Shown: in pieces, positions 37,378 through 46,554 of the stretch | Layout: every line of letters begins with the position of its first letter | Position numbering within the stretch: position 1 is the first letter of the stretch | Source of the DNA: Acidithiobacillus sulfurivorans | GTDB lineage: Bacteria; Pseudomonadota; Gammaproteobacteria; Acidithiobacillales; Acidithiobacillaceae | Assembly: GCF_018853815.1 (NCBI RefSeq) | Contig: NZ_JAAOMP010000075.1 | Span: forward strand, 1 to 64,000 | Reading direction: 5' to 3' | DNA: 64,000 bases | Notes under the pieces: generated by a model | What the model saw: the letters and a program-made list of their open reading frames with translations, nothing else | Databases searched by the model: none | What the model was told of the DNA's origin: nothing | Position numbers and translations under genes: made by a program

Positions 37378-39482
37378 AGGCGCTCCCAGAGGGTGGCTTG
37401 CGCGATACTGTGCTGATATTTGCGCGCGGTTTCGCGGATGACAAAGGGAATATCCAGCGGGCTTTCTTCCCGAAGCCGGAAATAGGGCGACAGGATTTCC
37501 TTGAGTGCTTCCAGGGTGCTGAGATTTTCGCCATCTTTTTTGTAGCCGCCGAGCCACTCACTGCGTGCGGTATATTCTTCCAGCCAGGTGTAAGGTGAGG
37601 TGATGAGCAAGATACCGCCCGGTACAATGCGCTCACGAATATCATCCAGAAATTTGCGGGGATGATGCAGACGATCAATGAGATTGGCTGCAACCACCAG
37701 ATCATAGTCCCGATACAATGGTTTGAGATTGCAGGCGTCGGCCTGGAAAAAATGGACATGCTCCGCACTTTCCCGCAGACCCAGGGTTGCCAGGTCGATG
37801 CTCTGATAACTCCGCAAATCGCCTTCTTCAACCAGTGTGTAGGAAAAATGCCCGCGCTCACGAAGTTGTACACCGACACTGATAAAGCGCGCCGAGAAAT
37901 CCAGTCCGGTCACATCCGGGCAGTATTTTGCCAGTTCAAAGCTGCTCCGCCCCACCGCGCAGCCAACATCCAAAGCCCGGCGCAATGGTTTACCAGCCAT
38001 GGCACGGAGCGCCAACTCCGCGACCGCAGCCGCAAAGTTAGGTACTTCATAATAGCGGCGTCCATAGTGAAATTCCGCATACTGGGAGACCAACGCATCG
38101 CTTTCATAAATGGGTATTTCAGGAACGGTGTTGGGTGAGGTGACATAACGGAATCCGGCGTGCTGAAAAAAATGCCGGCGGAAAGCATAACGTGCTTCCT
38201 GCTGCATTTCGTTACCAAGGCTGATAAACGATCCGCCTTTCATCAGATTATGCTGCTGATCAAAAGTCGGCACTGTAAAATCGTCGTACACCGGATGGAC
38301 TTCGAAGCCCGGAAAAGGATAAATCGGTGTGCTGGTCCATTCCCAGACGTTACCCATCAAGTCGTAAAATTGGCCCTGGGGAAACTGGTCCACCGGACAG
38401 GGTGAGCAGCCGACACTCAAGCCAATATTGGCGGGGACCGCATCTTTCCAGCCATCGCTGTCACCCAATGCACTGAGATTGCGGAGATGGCGCCACTCGT
38501 CCTCACTGGGAAGACGCAGGTTTTCACCGGTTTGAGTCGATTTCCAGCGACAAAAAGCGGCTGCTTCCAGGGCGTTCACCTCAACCGGCCAGTTCCAGGG
38601 CATGGGCCGCTCTTCGGCAATCAGGCGCAACCGCCATCCTTCGGAATTAGGCACCCAAAATGGTGGATGTTCAGCGCGACTGAAGCGCCGCCAGCCATCG
38701 CCTTCTTCATCCCACCAGTCGGGATTGTGATAACCACCTTCATCGACGAAGGCAAGAAACTCCTGGTTACTGACCAGAAACTTTGCGGCGGCAAAAGGCT
38801 GCAGTTCATGTTGATGGCTTCCGTACTCGTTGTCCCAGCCATATTGGCGGTCATCTTTTGCCTTGCCCAGCTCAACGAGACCGCCGGGCACGGGCAGCAG
38901 AGCATTTTGTGGAGCCGTGCCGGCCTGATCCCAGGGTGCAAAGGCGGCTACCGGGCTGAGCCGGGAAATTGACAGCTGGCGCATCAGGACTGAGCTGGTT
39001 TCCAGATGAATGTTTTCGTGTTCAATACCCATCAGGATGACCCACCAGGGTGAATCCCAGGTAATGGGGAGGGTCAGGGGTAACTCCGAGATGAGTCGGT
39101 CCACCATCTCCCTTACCTGCTGGCGATAGTCGCGAACGCTTTCCGGGGCCGGCCAGTCATAATGGGTTTCGTCCAGGTCATCCCAGGACATCTCATCAAC
39201 GCCGACGGCAAATACGGATTCCAGATGCGGGTCCAGACGGGCTTCAATCAGTCCCGCAAATTGCAATTTGTTCACATAAAAAGTAGCCGTATGCCCGAAG
39301 TAAAAAATCAGGGGGTGCCGCAGAGGAATAGCTTTTTCCACCCAGGCAGCAGAGTCCTGCAAGTGATCAAACAAGGATTCATACAAGGAGAAGGTTTCAT
39401 GGAAAACCCTGCGAATTTCTTCCCGTTTTTGTTCAGCATTCTCACCGTCCAGACGAAGTGGAGTAATGCGTGTACGCGTCAT
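37374..39482 (-). CDS. ovoA: OvoA: 5-histidylcysteine sulfoxide synthase / methyltransferase
   Basis: The 702-residue protein has three parts. A DinB-like domain holds the iron ligands His64 (GHTATFY) and the HX3HXE motif at residues 155-161 (HENIHLE). A formylglycine-enzyme-like domain follows at about 195-450, with GNVWEWT at 377-383. A SAM methyltransferase begins near 500 (ALDVGCAVGRS). This is the OvoA layout: O2-dependent C-S bond formation at histidine C5, later N-methylation to ovothiol A. EgtB lacks the fused methyltransferase. The C5 choice is inferred from architecture and the adjacent lyase. Confidence 0.92.
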   Translation of the reverse strand: MTRTRITPLRLDGENAEQKREEIRRVFHETFSLYESLFDHLQDSAAWVEKAIPLRHPLIFYFGHTATFYVNKLQFAGLIEARLDPHLESVFAVGVDEMSWDDLDETHYDWPAPESVRDYRQQVREMVDRLISELPLTLPITWDSPWWVILMGIEHENIHLETSSVLMRQLSISRLSPVAAFAPWDQAGTAPQNALLPVPGGLVELGKAKDDRQYGWDNEYGSHQHELQPFAAAKFLVSNQEFLAFVDEGGYHNPDWWDEEGDGWRRFSRAEHPPFWVPNSEGWRLRLIAEERPMPWNWPVEVNALEAAAFCRWKSTQTGENLRLPSEDEWRHLRNLSALGDSDGWKDAVPANIGLSVGCSPCPVDQFPQGQFYDLMGNVWEWTSTPIYPFPGFEVHPVYDDFTVPTFDQQHNLMKGGSFISLGNEMQQEARYAFRRHFFQHAGFRYVTSPNTVPEIPIYESDALVSQYAEFHYGRRYYEVPNFAAAVAELALRAMAGKPLRRALDVGCAVGRSSFELAKYCPDVTGLDFSARFISVGVQLRERGHFSYTLVEEGDLRSYQSIDLATLGLRESAEHVHFFQADACNLKPLYRDYDLVVAANLIDRLHHPRKFLDDIRERIVPGGILLITSPYTWLEEYTARSEWLGGYKKDGENLSTLEALKEILSPYFRLREESPLDIPFVIRETARKYQHSIAQATLWERL

Positions 39483-39574
39483 GATTGCCCCTTTAAGTCA
39501 TTTCTGTTTGTCATCCCTAGTCTAACACAAGATACCGTCCGGTCGGATGCTTGGGAAGGGCCTGACAAACAGGC

Positions 39575-40678
39575 TCAGGTGTTGCGCGCAGGGTCCAATA
39601 ATTTGCGCGCCAGCGGCGGCATGATCAGCAGCATCATCAACAAGCGAATAAGGTGGGCACCGAGGACAAAAAGGACATTACCGTGGGCTGCCATGCTCAC
39701 AGCAACAGCTGCATACAGGGCACCGGGTGCGGTCGCCAGATAACCATCCAGATCACTGACGCCGACCAGATGCGCCAGGAGAACGCCGAGCAGGGCGCAG
39801 CACAGGTTCAGGACGAGAATAATGAGCAAAGCTCGGGGAATCAGGCGCAAGTGCAGGCGCAGGCGGCTTATGGACAGTTGCAGCCCAGCCTGCCAGCCAA
39901 TCAGTAAATAGGCAGCTTCCAGAAGCGGACCAGGAAGCGCCTGGGTTGGATTGACGTGAAGCAAGGTCAGCAGGAGGGTGAGCAGCAAAGGCCCCAACAA
40001 ATAGGGCGCGGTGATGTGGATTTTTCGGGCCAACCAGATACCGAAAGGAGCCCCCGGCAGCAGCAACAGGAGACTTCCTGCCCAGGATGCGGGTAAATGC
40101 GCGCCCGCCAAAGTCGCCGTATTTGCGTTGTGATTGTGAAATACAAAGAGAACCACCAGAGGCAGACTGATCATGACCAGAATGACGCGCAGGTATTGCA
40201 TGATCGCCACCAGTCCTACATCGGCATCGAATTCCTGGGCAATGGCGGTAATCCCGGCCGCCCCTCCTGCAGTCATGGACAGCAGACCGGTACTGGCTTT
40301 GATTTGCGTCCAGCGGCTGAAAAGCAAACCAGAAGCCAAGCTCAAAATCAGGGTGCCAGCCGTTACCAGCAATATGGGTAGCAGATGGGCGGAAATGGCG
40401 TTTAGCGCAGCAGTCGTAAACATCAAACCAATAGCCATGCCCAGTATGGCTTGCCCGGCTCGGGAAAAATGCCGGGGATAAGCCAGATTCCCGAGACTGT
40501 TGACAGCGATTCCGGTAGCAACACCGGCAAACAGAGCTGCGGCGGGAATCTGCCAGAAGCGGAATAAAACGCTCAGCAGGACACTGCCCACAAGCAGTAA
40601 TATCCAACGTCCCGTTATTCCAGAAACGGTTCCCAAAAGTCGCGCAAAAAAAGTTTGATCCCCGGCTTTGCTTTTCAA
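39575..40678 (-). CDS. AbrB-family membrane protein
   Basis: The 367-residue protein has about ten membrane segments and the repeated two-half pattern of the AbrB family ([57 protein letters not shown]). The family is sometimes annotated as ammonia monooxygenase, which is misleading; a transport role is more plausible. It overlaps trmL by 4 bases and lies 92 bases before ovoA, so it may be cotranscribed with the ovothiol genes. Confidence 0.8.
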   Translation of the reverse strand: MKSKAGDQTFFARLLGTVSGITGRWILLLVGSVLLSVLFRFWQIPAAALFAGVATGIAVNSLGNLAYPRHFSRAGQAILGMAIGLMFTTAALNAISAHLLPILLVTAGTLILSLASGLLFSRWTQIKASTGLLSMTAGGAAGITAIAQEFDADVGLVAIMQYLRVILVMISLPLVVLFVFHNHNANTATLAGAHLPASWAGSLLLLLPGAPFGIWLARKIHITAPYLLGPLLLTLLLTLLHVNPTQALPGPLLEAAYLLIGWQAGLQLSISRLRLHLRLIPRALLIILVLNLCCALLGVLLAHLVGVSDLDGYLATAPGALYAAVAVSMAAHGNVLFVLGAHLIRLLMMLLIMPPLARKLLDPARNT

Positions 40679-41151
40679 GCGCCGCCCTTAAATCCCAATT
40701 GTCGCCATGCTTCAAATACACCCACAGCACAGGCATTGGAAAGATTCAGGCTGCGCTGTCCCGGACGCATGGGTAAACGCAGGACTTGACCGGTGGGAAG
40801 GCTCTCCAGGATTGGCGTGGGCAGGCCACGCGTTTCCGGCCCGAACAGCAGGGCATCGCCTACCTGAAAAGCCACTTGCTGATACAGGTTTTTTCCTTTG
40901 GTACTGAATGCAAAAATACGTGCTCCATGCAGCGCGTTCAGGCAATGTTGCCAATCCGGATGGCGCAGCACCTCTGCAAATTCATGATAATCCAGTCCCG
41001 CACGGCGCAGGCGACGATCATCCCAGGCGAAGCCCAACGGCTCTACCAGGTGCAGACGTGCCCCGGTGTTGGCGCAGAGCCGGATAACATTGCCGGTATT
41101 GGGCGGGATTTCCGGCTCATAAAGGATGACGTGCAAAAAAGTCTCAGGCAT
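40675..41151 (-). CDS. trmL: tRNA (cytidine(34)-2'-O)-methyltransferase
   Basis: TrmL is a SPOUT methyltransferase that modifies the wobble base of leucine tRNAs. The 158-residue protein has the N-terminal [22 protein letters not shown], the FGPETRGLP motif and the knot segment [17 protein letters not shown]. The start at [13 protein letters not shown] gives the family length and overlaps the comF stop by 8 bases; the longer open frame within comF was rejected. Confidence 0.94.
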   Translation of the reverse strand: MPETFLHVILYEPEIPPNTGNVIRLCANTGARLHLVEPLGFAWDDRRLRRAGLDYHEFAEVLRHPDWQHCLNALHGARIFAFSTKGKNLYQQVAFQVGDALLFGPETRGLPTPILESLPTGQVLRLPMRPGQRSLNLSNACAVGVFEAWRQLGFKGGA

Positions 41152-41944
41152 GGGCAGGGGCCGTTTCTCGCAGGGCGCGGGCCAGAACCCAGACATCAAT
41201 ACGCTGGACACCCACACTTTTTAATAACTCGGCAATTTGCCCCGCTGTTGTTCCCGTCGTCATCACATCATCGACGATGGCCACATGGGCGGGCAATTTG
41301 CCGTGCAGGGTAAAGGCGGAATCCAGATTATCCCGTCGGGCGGCAGCACTCAGTCCGGTTTGGTGGCGGGTATTCCGACAGCGCCGCAAGACTCCTGGTT
41401 TTACCGGAATATGCCAGCGTTTTCCCCAATGCCGTGCCAGCAGTAGTGCCTGATTGTAGCCGCGCTCGCGCAGTCGTTTGGGGTGCAGAGGCACGGGTAG
41501 TAAGCATTCGGGATGAGAAGGCGCGTGTCCTCCCCAACCCTCTGCCCAAGTCGTTGCCAAAGCGCGAGTCCAGTCCAGACGCTGGTGGAATTTCCAGGCG
41601 AGAATGGCAGCATTCAGGGGTTCGGCATACACAAAAGGCGTGTAGACATGATCGTACTGGGGCGCTTCTACAGAACATACCGGGCAGTCACCGTTGGCCT
41701 GGAGCGGCAATGCACAATAACTGCAACGGTTTTCTGGCAGACGTGGCCAATCCTGGGCACAGGCCGCGCAGAGGGCGGCACCAGCCATGCCACAGGCGCG
41801 ACAGTGTTCAGGGAAAAGCCACTGAGTGAGTTTTCGTCTGCTTTGGTAGAGCTGTTGCAGAGAGAAGCGAGGCAAGGGAATCCGTACACCTTTTGCGAAA
41901 ATGGGAGGCTGCAGTTTGTGGATTCTGGCGCTTCGGGCTGACAT
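41144..41944 (-). CDS. comF: ComF family phosphoribosyltransferase-like protein
   Basis: ComF proteins are linked to natural transformation and contain a type I PRTase fold. The product (about 266 residues) has a cysteine-rich zinc region ([25 protein letters not shown]) at about residues 45-95 and the PRPP-binding loop [13 protein letters not shown]. The start is uncertain: ATG 41944 and TTG 41950 are both possible. It is divergent from bioF, with only about 30 bases between start codons. Confidence 0.86.
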   Translation of the reverse strand: MSARSARIHKLQPPIFAKGVRIPLPRFSLQQLYQSRRKLTQWLFPEHCRACGMAGAALCAACAQDWPRLPENRCSYCALPLQANGDCPVCSVEAPQYDHVYTPFVYAEPLNAAILAWKFHQRLDWTRALATTWAEGWGGHAPSHPECLLPVPLHPKRLRERGYNQALLLARHWGKRWHIPVKPGVLRRCRNTRHQTGLSAAARRDNLDSAFTLHGKLPAHVAIVDDVMTTGTTAGQIAELLKSVGVQRIDVWVLARALRETAPAHA

Positions 41945-41972
41945 TGACAAGGTAGATACCCGTCCTTATAAG
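41944..41972 (+). promoter_or_regulatory. Sigma-70 promoter of bioFHCD
   Basis: TTGACA is followed after 17 bases by TATAAG, close to consensus. The -10 ends only 5 bases before the bioF ATG, so transcription should start at or within the start codon, giving a leaderless or near-leaderless mRNA. No palindromic BirA- or BioR-type operator was seen here. Confidence 0.6.
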
Positions 41973-41977
41973 AAGCT

Positions 41978-43147
41978 ATGTCTGATACAGCAGAAAATAC
42001 TTGGAGTACGCAGCTTGCGGATATTCGTCGGCAGGGACTATGGCGAGAGTTGCAGTCTCTGCAACCGGACCCGGACGCTGATCGTCCCCAGTTTGTGGAT
42101 GCGGAAGGTCGCTCACTACTGTCTTTTGCCAGTAACGACTATCTGGGTCTGAGTAGGGAGCCTGCGTTACGACAGGCAGCTATTGCCGAAATTGAACGCA
42201 GTGGGGTGGGCGCTGGCGCAGCTCCCCTGCTGGGCGGTGAGCGTCCGGCCCATCAGGCTTTGGCGGCAGATTTGGCACGCTGGTTGGGTGTGGAAGCGGT
42301 GCTGCTTTTCGGGAGTGGATATCTGGCTAATCTGGGAATCATTTCTGCCTTGGTCGGCCGTCTGGACCGGGTTTACGCCGATCGTCTCAATCATGCCTCT
42401 CTGGTAGATGGCGTGCGCCTGTCCGGGGCGCGTCTGCAGCGTTACCGGCACGGCGATATGGCGCATTTGCAGCAACTGCTGGAACGCGGTACTTCGGGGC
42501 AGGCGTGGATCATCACTGATGGTGTATTCAGTATGGACGGTGATCTCGCCCCCCTGCCTGAAATCGTAACCCTTGCCCGCCGGTATCAGGCCAGAATTAT
42601 TCTCGATGAAGCCCACGCCTTTGGCGTGTTGGGCGCAGAGGGGAGAGGGACCCTCGCGCACTATCAACTGGATACACACTCTGTGGATGTCATCATGGGG
42701 ACGCTTGGCAAGGCTTTTGGCGTCTATGGCGCCTTTGTGGCAGGCAGCCAGGATCTGATTGACCTGCTGCGTAACCGGGCGCGGAGTTTTATTTATCATA
42801 CGGCCATGCCTGCGGCACTGGCGGCGGCGGCGCGAGCCTCTTTGCAGTTGTTGCGCGGCGGAGAGGCTCGTCGTGCCCGCCTGGTAGAGCATCAGGACTG
42901 GCTGCATGCCCAGCTTCCCGATGCGCCCTGGCTGCCCAGCGCAACGCCCATCCAGGGGCTGGTGTTGGGAGAGGCAGCGGTGGCTGTGCAGACAGCTGCC
43001 AGATTGCGCGAGGCCGGACTGTACTGCCCGGCAGTGCGTCCCCCGACCGTGCCTAAGGGCAGCGCACGTTTGCGGATTACCCTCAGTGCTGCGCATCATC
43101 GTGAAGATCTAGCGCAGTTGGTGGTCGCCCTTCGGGAGATTTTATGA
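41978..43147 (+). CDS. bioF: 8-amino-7-oxononanoate synthase
   Basis: BioF is the PLP enzyme that condenses pimeloyl-ACP and alanine, the first ring-building step of biotin synthesis. The 389-residue protein has FASNDYLGLS, DEAHAFGVLG and the PLP lysine in TLGKAFGVYG. No other start codon fits the conserved N-terminus, so translation must begin here even though the promoter -10 is only 5 bases away. It overlaps bioH by 4 bases. Confidence 0.95.
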   Translation: MSDTAENTWSTQLADIRRQGLWRELQSLQPDPDADRPQFVDAEGRSLLSFASNDYLGLSREPALRQAAIAEIERSGVGAGAAPLLGGERPAHQALAADLARWLGVEAVLLFGSGYLANLGIISALVGRLDRVYADRLNHASLVDGVRLSGARLQRYRHGDMAHLQQLLERGTSGQAWIITDGVFSMDGDLAPLPEIVTLARRYQARIILDEAHAFGVLGAEGRGTLAHYQLDTHSVDVIMGTLGKAFGVYGAFVAGSQDLIDLLRNRARSFIYHTAMPAALAAAARASLQLLRGGEARRARLVEHQDWLHAQLPDAPWLPSATPIQGLVLGEAAVAVQTAARLREAGLYCPAVRPPTVPKGSARLRITLSAAHHREDLAQLVVALREIL

Positions 43148-43905
43148 GTTGGTATCGGGAACAGACGGGTCAAGGGCCAGCCTTGCTGTTGCTCCACGGT
43201 TGGGGCATGGAAAGCCGGGTTTTTGCAGGCTGGCGCCCTTTTCTGGAAAAGCATTTTACCTGCATTTCCTACGATCTGCCCGGCCATGGCCGCAGCCCTT
43301 GTACGGCGGATGGCATGCAATGGGCTTATGTTCTGGAACAGTTGGCGGACATGCTGCGTCGTGAAGTAGAGACGCCGATTTTGTTGGGTTGGTCTCTGGG
43401 TGGGCTGCTCGCCCTCGGGCTGGGGTTGACGCAGCCCGCATTGTTGAAAGGGTTGGTACTGATGGCGAGTTCACCGAGTTTCCGCCAGCGTCCTGACTGG
43501 ACGGCAGGGATTCCTGCCGCAACCCTGGAAGATTTTGGCCAGCGCCTGCACAATGATCCCCAGGGAACCCGCAAAAGGTTTTTAGCTCTGCAGGTTTTGG
43601 GTGATCCACAAGGGCGACGGGCACTGGAGGGCATGACCAACTGGCCGTCGCCTGATCCCGTCTGTCTGGCTGATGGATTGGCTCTTCTCCAGGAAGTGGA
43701 TTTACGTGATCGACTGGATAGCCTGTCCATGCCGGTTCAGCTGATTCATGGTGCCCAGGACCGCATTGTGCCTCCGGAAGCCAGTTTTTACCTGCAGCAA
43801 CATCTTCCCGACAGCCATCTGAACGTGCTGGAAAAGGCAGGGCATGCGCCCTTTTTATCCCAGCCGCAAACCTGCCGGGATGCTCTTTTGGAGGTCTGGG
43901 TATGA
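43144..43905 (+). CDS. bioH: Pimeloyl-ACP methyl ester esterase
   Basis: BioH removes the methyl group that BioC placed on the growing pimeloyl chain. The 253-residue alpha/beta hydrolase has the oxyanion motif LLHGWGME, the nucleophile elbow GWSLGG, and catalytic Asp and His in HGAQDRIVP and GHAPFLS. It lies between bioF and bioC with 4-base overlaps at both ends, so one biotin operon encodes the whole BioC-BioH route. Confidence 0.94.
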   Translation: MSWYREQTGQGPALLLLHGWGMESRVFAGWRPFLEKHFTCISYDLPGHGRSPCTADGMQWAYVLEQLADMLRREVETPILLGWSLGGLLALGLGLTQPALLKGLVLMASSPSFRQRPDWTAGIPAATLEDFGQRLHNDPQGTRKRFLALQVLGDPQGRRALEGMTNWPSPDPVCLADGLALLQEVDLRDRLDSLSMPVQLIHGAQDRIVPPEASFYLQQHLPDSHLNVLEKAGHAPFLSQPQTCRDALLEVWV

Positions 43906-44786
43906 ATCCATCGACGCCAGCAGATTATCAGCTGGAAAAGCGCGCGATCCGCCGCGCTTTTGACCAGGCTGCCAGCTCCTATGAGGCCAGTGCTGTTCTT
44001 CAGGATCAGGTAGGCCAGCAACTGATCGAACGGCTGGATCTGGTCAAGCTGGAACCGCAATGGATTCTGGATCTGGGCAGCGGCACCGGCCTGCAAAGTC
44101 GGCGCTTGAATCGTCGTTATCCCAAGGCACGGTTGCTGGCGGTGGATTTGGCCGCCGGCATGCTCCAGCAGGCGCGGCTGCGTAAGAGCTGGCGGCAACG
44201 CCAGTTCTTTTGTCAGGGGGATGCCGAACATCTGCCGCTGGCGACGGGATCCATGGACTTGCTTTTCGCCAACATGTCCATTCAATGGTGTAATGATCTG
44301 GATCGGGTGTTGCGCGAATTTGCCCGAGTCCTGCGTCCTGGGGGGCTGTTGATGTTCAGCACCCTGGGCCCGGACACCCTCACCGAGTTGCGCCAGTCTT
44401 TTGCCAGAATGGATGATCAACCCCATGTCATACAGTTTATGGATATGCACGATATTGGCGATGCACTGGTCCGCCAGGGTTATGAAATGCCGGTGCTGGA
44501 TGTCGAACATTTTCAATTGACTTACGCAGCGCTGGAGGATCTTTTGCGCGACTTGCGCAGCATTGGTGCGACCAATGCCACCGTACAGCGACCGCGCGGA
44601 TTGTTGACGCCCGGTCGTTTGCAAATTCTGCGCGATGCTTATGAACAGTTCCGTAAAGATGGGCGTTTGCCGGCCACCTATGAGGTCGTTTACGGGCATG
44701 CCTGGAGCAGTGGGCCGCGTCCTGAGATTCGCGAAGATGGCGCAGTTACCCTGCCCTATCCGCAAATGCGGAGGCATATAAAATGA
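43902..44786 (+). CDS. bioC: Malonyl-ACP O-methyltransferase
   Basis: BioC methylates malonyl-ACP so that fatty-acid enzymes will extend it to pimelate. The 294-residue SAM enzyme has the N-terminal FDQAASSYEASAVLQDQVG, the SAM motif WILDLGSGTGLQSRRL and the acyl-ACP-contact region NMSIQWCNDLDRVLREFARVL. It overlaps both neighbours (bioH, bioD) by 4 bases. Confidence 0.95.
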   Translation: MNPSTPADYQLEKRAIRRAFDQAASSYEASAVLQDQVGQQLIERLDLVKLEPQWILDLGSGTGLQSRRLNRRYPKARLLAVDLAAGMLQQARLRKSWRQRQFFCQGDAEHLPLATGSMDLLFANMSIQWCNDLDRVLREFARVLRPGGLLMFSTLGPDTLTELRQSFARMDDQPHVIQFMDMHDIGDALVRQGYEMPVLDVEHFQLTYAALEDLLRDLRSIGATNATVQRPRGLLTPGRLQILRDAYEQFRKDGRLPATYEVVYGHAWSSGPRPEIREDGAVTLPYPQMRRHIK

Positions 44787-45487
44787 ATCCGGCAGAAACA
44801 TTGGGAAACCCGCCCACGCAGCCGCTCCGGAGTCTTTTTGTCACCGGGACGGATACAGGTGTTGGCAAGACGGCGGTGACAGCCGCTCTGGCGCAACGCT
44901 GTGCACGTGAAATGGGCCGGGTCGCAGCCTTGAAGCCGGTGGTTTCCGGTGTGGAAGCCGATGGGCAGTGGAGTGATGTGGAAATCCTGCGCGCCGCATC
45001 AACGCCCCCACGCTCTTTTGAACAAACCTGCCTTTATGCTTTGGATCCGCCCATCGCTCCGCATTGGGCGGCAGCACAAGCCGGTCTGGCGCTGGAGCGG
45101 CGCAAGATTCGCCAATTTATCAAGCAACAGTCAGCAGGTATGCATGCTGTTCTGGTAGAGGGAGCGGGCGGTTTTCTGGTCCCGCTGGGTGATAATTGGG
45201 GTTTTGCTGACCTGGCCCATGATTTGCAATTTCCGGTGCTGTTGGTCGTAGGCCTGCGCCTCGGTGCCATCAACCATGCCCTGCTTAGCGCCGAGGCTAT
45301 TCTTGCCCGTGCTTTGCCGATGGCGGGCTGGGTGGCCAATCATCTTCAAAGCGATCTCGCTCCGGGAACCCTGGAAACATTGCAGCGACTGATGCCCAGC
45401 CCCTGCCTGGGAGAAATCCCCTTTCAGGCAGAGGCATCCAGTGTCTGGAGAAGCCAGTATCTGTCTCTTCCGGCATGTTGGGATTGA
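44783..45487 (+). CDS. bioD: Dethiobiotin synthetase
   Basis: BioD closes the ureido ring of dethiobiotin using CO2 and ATP. The 234-residue protein has the P-loop TGTDTGVGKTAVTAAL at about residues 21-36, LKPVVSG and VEGAGGFLVPL. It is the last gene of the bioFHCD run; bioA is not visible in this window, and bioB lies about 11 kb downstream on the other strand. Confidence 0.94.
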   Translation: MNPAETLGNPPTQPLRSLFVTGTDTGVGKTAVTAALAQRCAREMGRVAALKPVVSGVEADGQWSDVEILRAASTPPRSFEQTCLYALDPPIAPHWAAAQAGLALERRKIRQFIKQQSAGMHAVLVEGAGGFLVPLGDNWGFADLAHDLQFPVLLVVGLRLGAINHALLSAEAILARALPMAGWVANHLQSDLAPGTLETLQRLMPSPCLGEIPFQAEASSVWRSQYLSLPACWD

Positions 45488-45528
45488 TGTTAGGATTCAA
45501 ACGGCTGCCATAAAAAAATAGAGGGCAG

Positions 45529-45568
45529 TTGGTCACGGCGCGGCGGGTATTATAGCGGGAGCCGTGAC
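45529..45568 (+). promoter_or_regulatory. Candidate htpX promoter inside an inverted repeat
   Basis: An 8-base perfect inverted repeat (GTCACGGC at 45532-45539, GCCGTGAC at 45561-45568) brackets a weak promoter: TTGGTC, 16 bases, TATAGC. The arm centres are 29 bases apart, about three helical turns on one DNA face, so this could be a two-site operator for a dimeric regulator. It could also be an RNA hairpin ending the bioD transcript, although there is no U tract. Confidence 0.35.
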
Positions 45569-45604
45569 AGTGAAACGTAGATATTCTGATGGAGCGTGAA
45601 TGTC

Positions 45605-46501
45605 ATGAAATCATTCAAGAGCATAGCCTTGTTGGTGGGTACCAATTTACTTATTTTTATCACCCTTTCCATTACTTTTTCGGTCCTGGTGAATCTGGTT
45701 TTACCCGCTTTTGGCGTAGATCTGCGCGGGGTGGTCAGTGTGACCGATTTACTCTGGGCGCTGGTCATTGGTTTTGGGGGTGCTTTTATTTCCCTGCTGA
45801 TGTCCAAGCACCTGGCGCGGGCAGGTATGCAGATGCAACGCATCGAGCAACCTCAGTCCGCCAAGGAGCGTCTGGTTTACGATACCGTGGCGCAGTTGTC
45901 TACGCGTTTGGGCATCCGGATGCCGGAAGTCTGGGTTTACTGGAATGATGATCCCAATGCTTTTGCTACGGGGCCGGGGCGTAACCACAGCATGGTGGCA
46001 GTCAGCAGCGGGCTTGTGAATCTGCTCAATGATAATGAAATTCGAGCGGTGCTGGCCCATGAAATGGGTCATGTTTACAATGGGGATATGGTCAGCACGA
46101 CTTTGCTTCAGGGGTTAATGAATACTTTTGTATTCTGGTTGTCGATGTTGGCGGCCCGGCAATTTGATGATCGCCCGATGATTGCTTTTGCGGTTTCCAT
46201 GTTCCTGCAAGTTGCCTTGTCGTTTTTGGCGCTGATTCCCATCACCTGGTTTTCACGTCGCCGGGAATTTGCGGCAGATCGCTTTGCCGCTGAGCAGATT
46301 GGGGCTAGCGCGATGATTTCTGCCTTGCAGAAGCTGCATCAGCGGGCCACAGCCATGCATGTTGAGCATGATGCGGTCCGTGATCCCATGGCGACTGCCT
46401 ATATATCGGGTAGCTGGAAGGGGCTTTTTGCGACCCATCCCAGCCTTGAAGCGCGGGTTGCGGCTTTGCAGGCTCTGCAAAAAGGGTATAGTTATTCGTA
46501 G
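45605..46501 (+). CDS. htpX: Membrane zinc metalloprotease HtpX
   Basis: HtpX is an inner-membrane M48 protease that degrades misfolded membrane proteins. The 298-residue protein has two N-terminal membrane helices, the zinc site HEMGH (LAHEMGHVYNGD), two further membrane helices, and EFAADRFAA, which gives the third zinc ligand. The ATG was preferred to a GTG three codons upstream because GGAG is better spaced. Confidence 0.95.
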   Translation: MKSFKSIALLVGTNLLIFITLSITFSVLVNLVLPAFGVDLRGVVSVTDLLWALVIGFGGAFISLLMSKHLARAGMQMQRIEQPQSAKERLVYDTVAQLSTRLGIRMPEVWVYWNDDPNAFATGPGRNHSMVAVSSGLVNLLNDNEIRAVLAHEMGHVYNGDMVSTTLLQGLMNTFVFWLSMLAARQFDDRPMIAFAVSMFLQVALSFLALIPITWFSRRREFAADRFAAEQIGASAMISALQKLHQRATAMHVEHDAVRDPMATAYISGSWKGLFATHPSLEARVAALQALQKGYSYS

Positions 46502-46554
46502 TGTTCTGGCTGGGGAGTGATTGTAGATGCACCTGAATATGAGAGTGGACAGCA

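Noticed and set aside
41945-41977. Search for a BirA or BioR operator before bioF.
   Set aside because: No palindrome of either type is present.
28830-46540. A 15-base exact match (GATGCACCTGAATAT) at 28830-28844 and 46526-46540.
   Set aside because: A few 15-base matches are expected by chance in 64 kb and nothing around them is similar.
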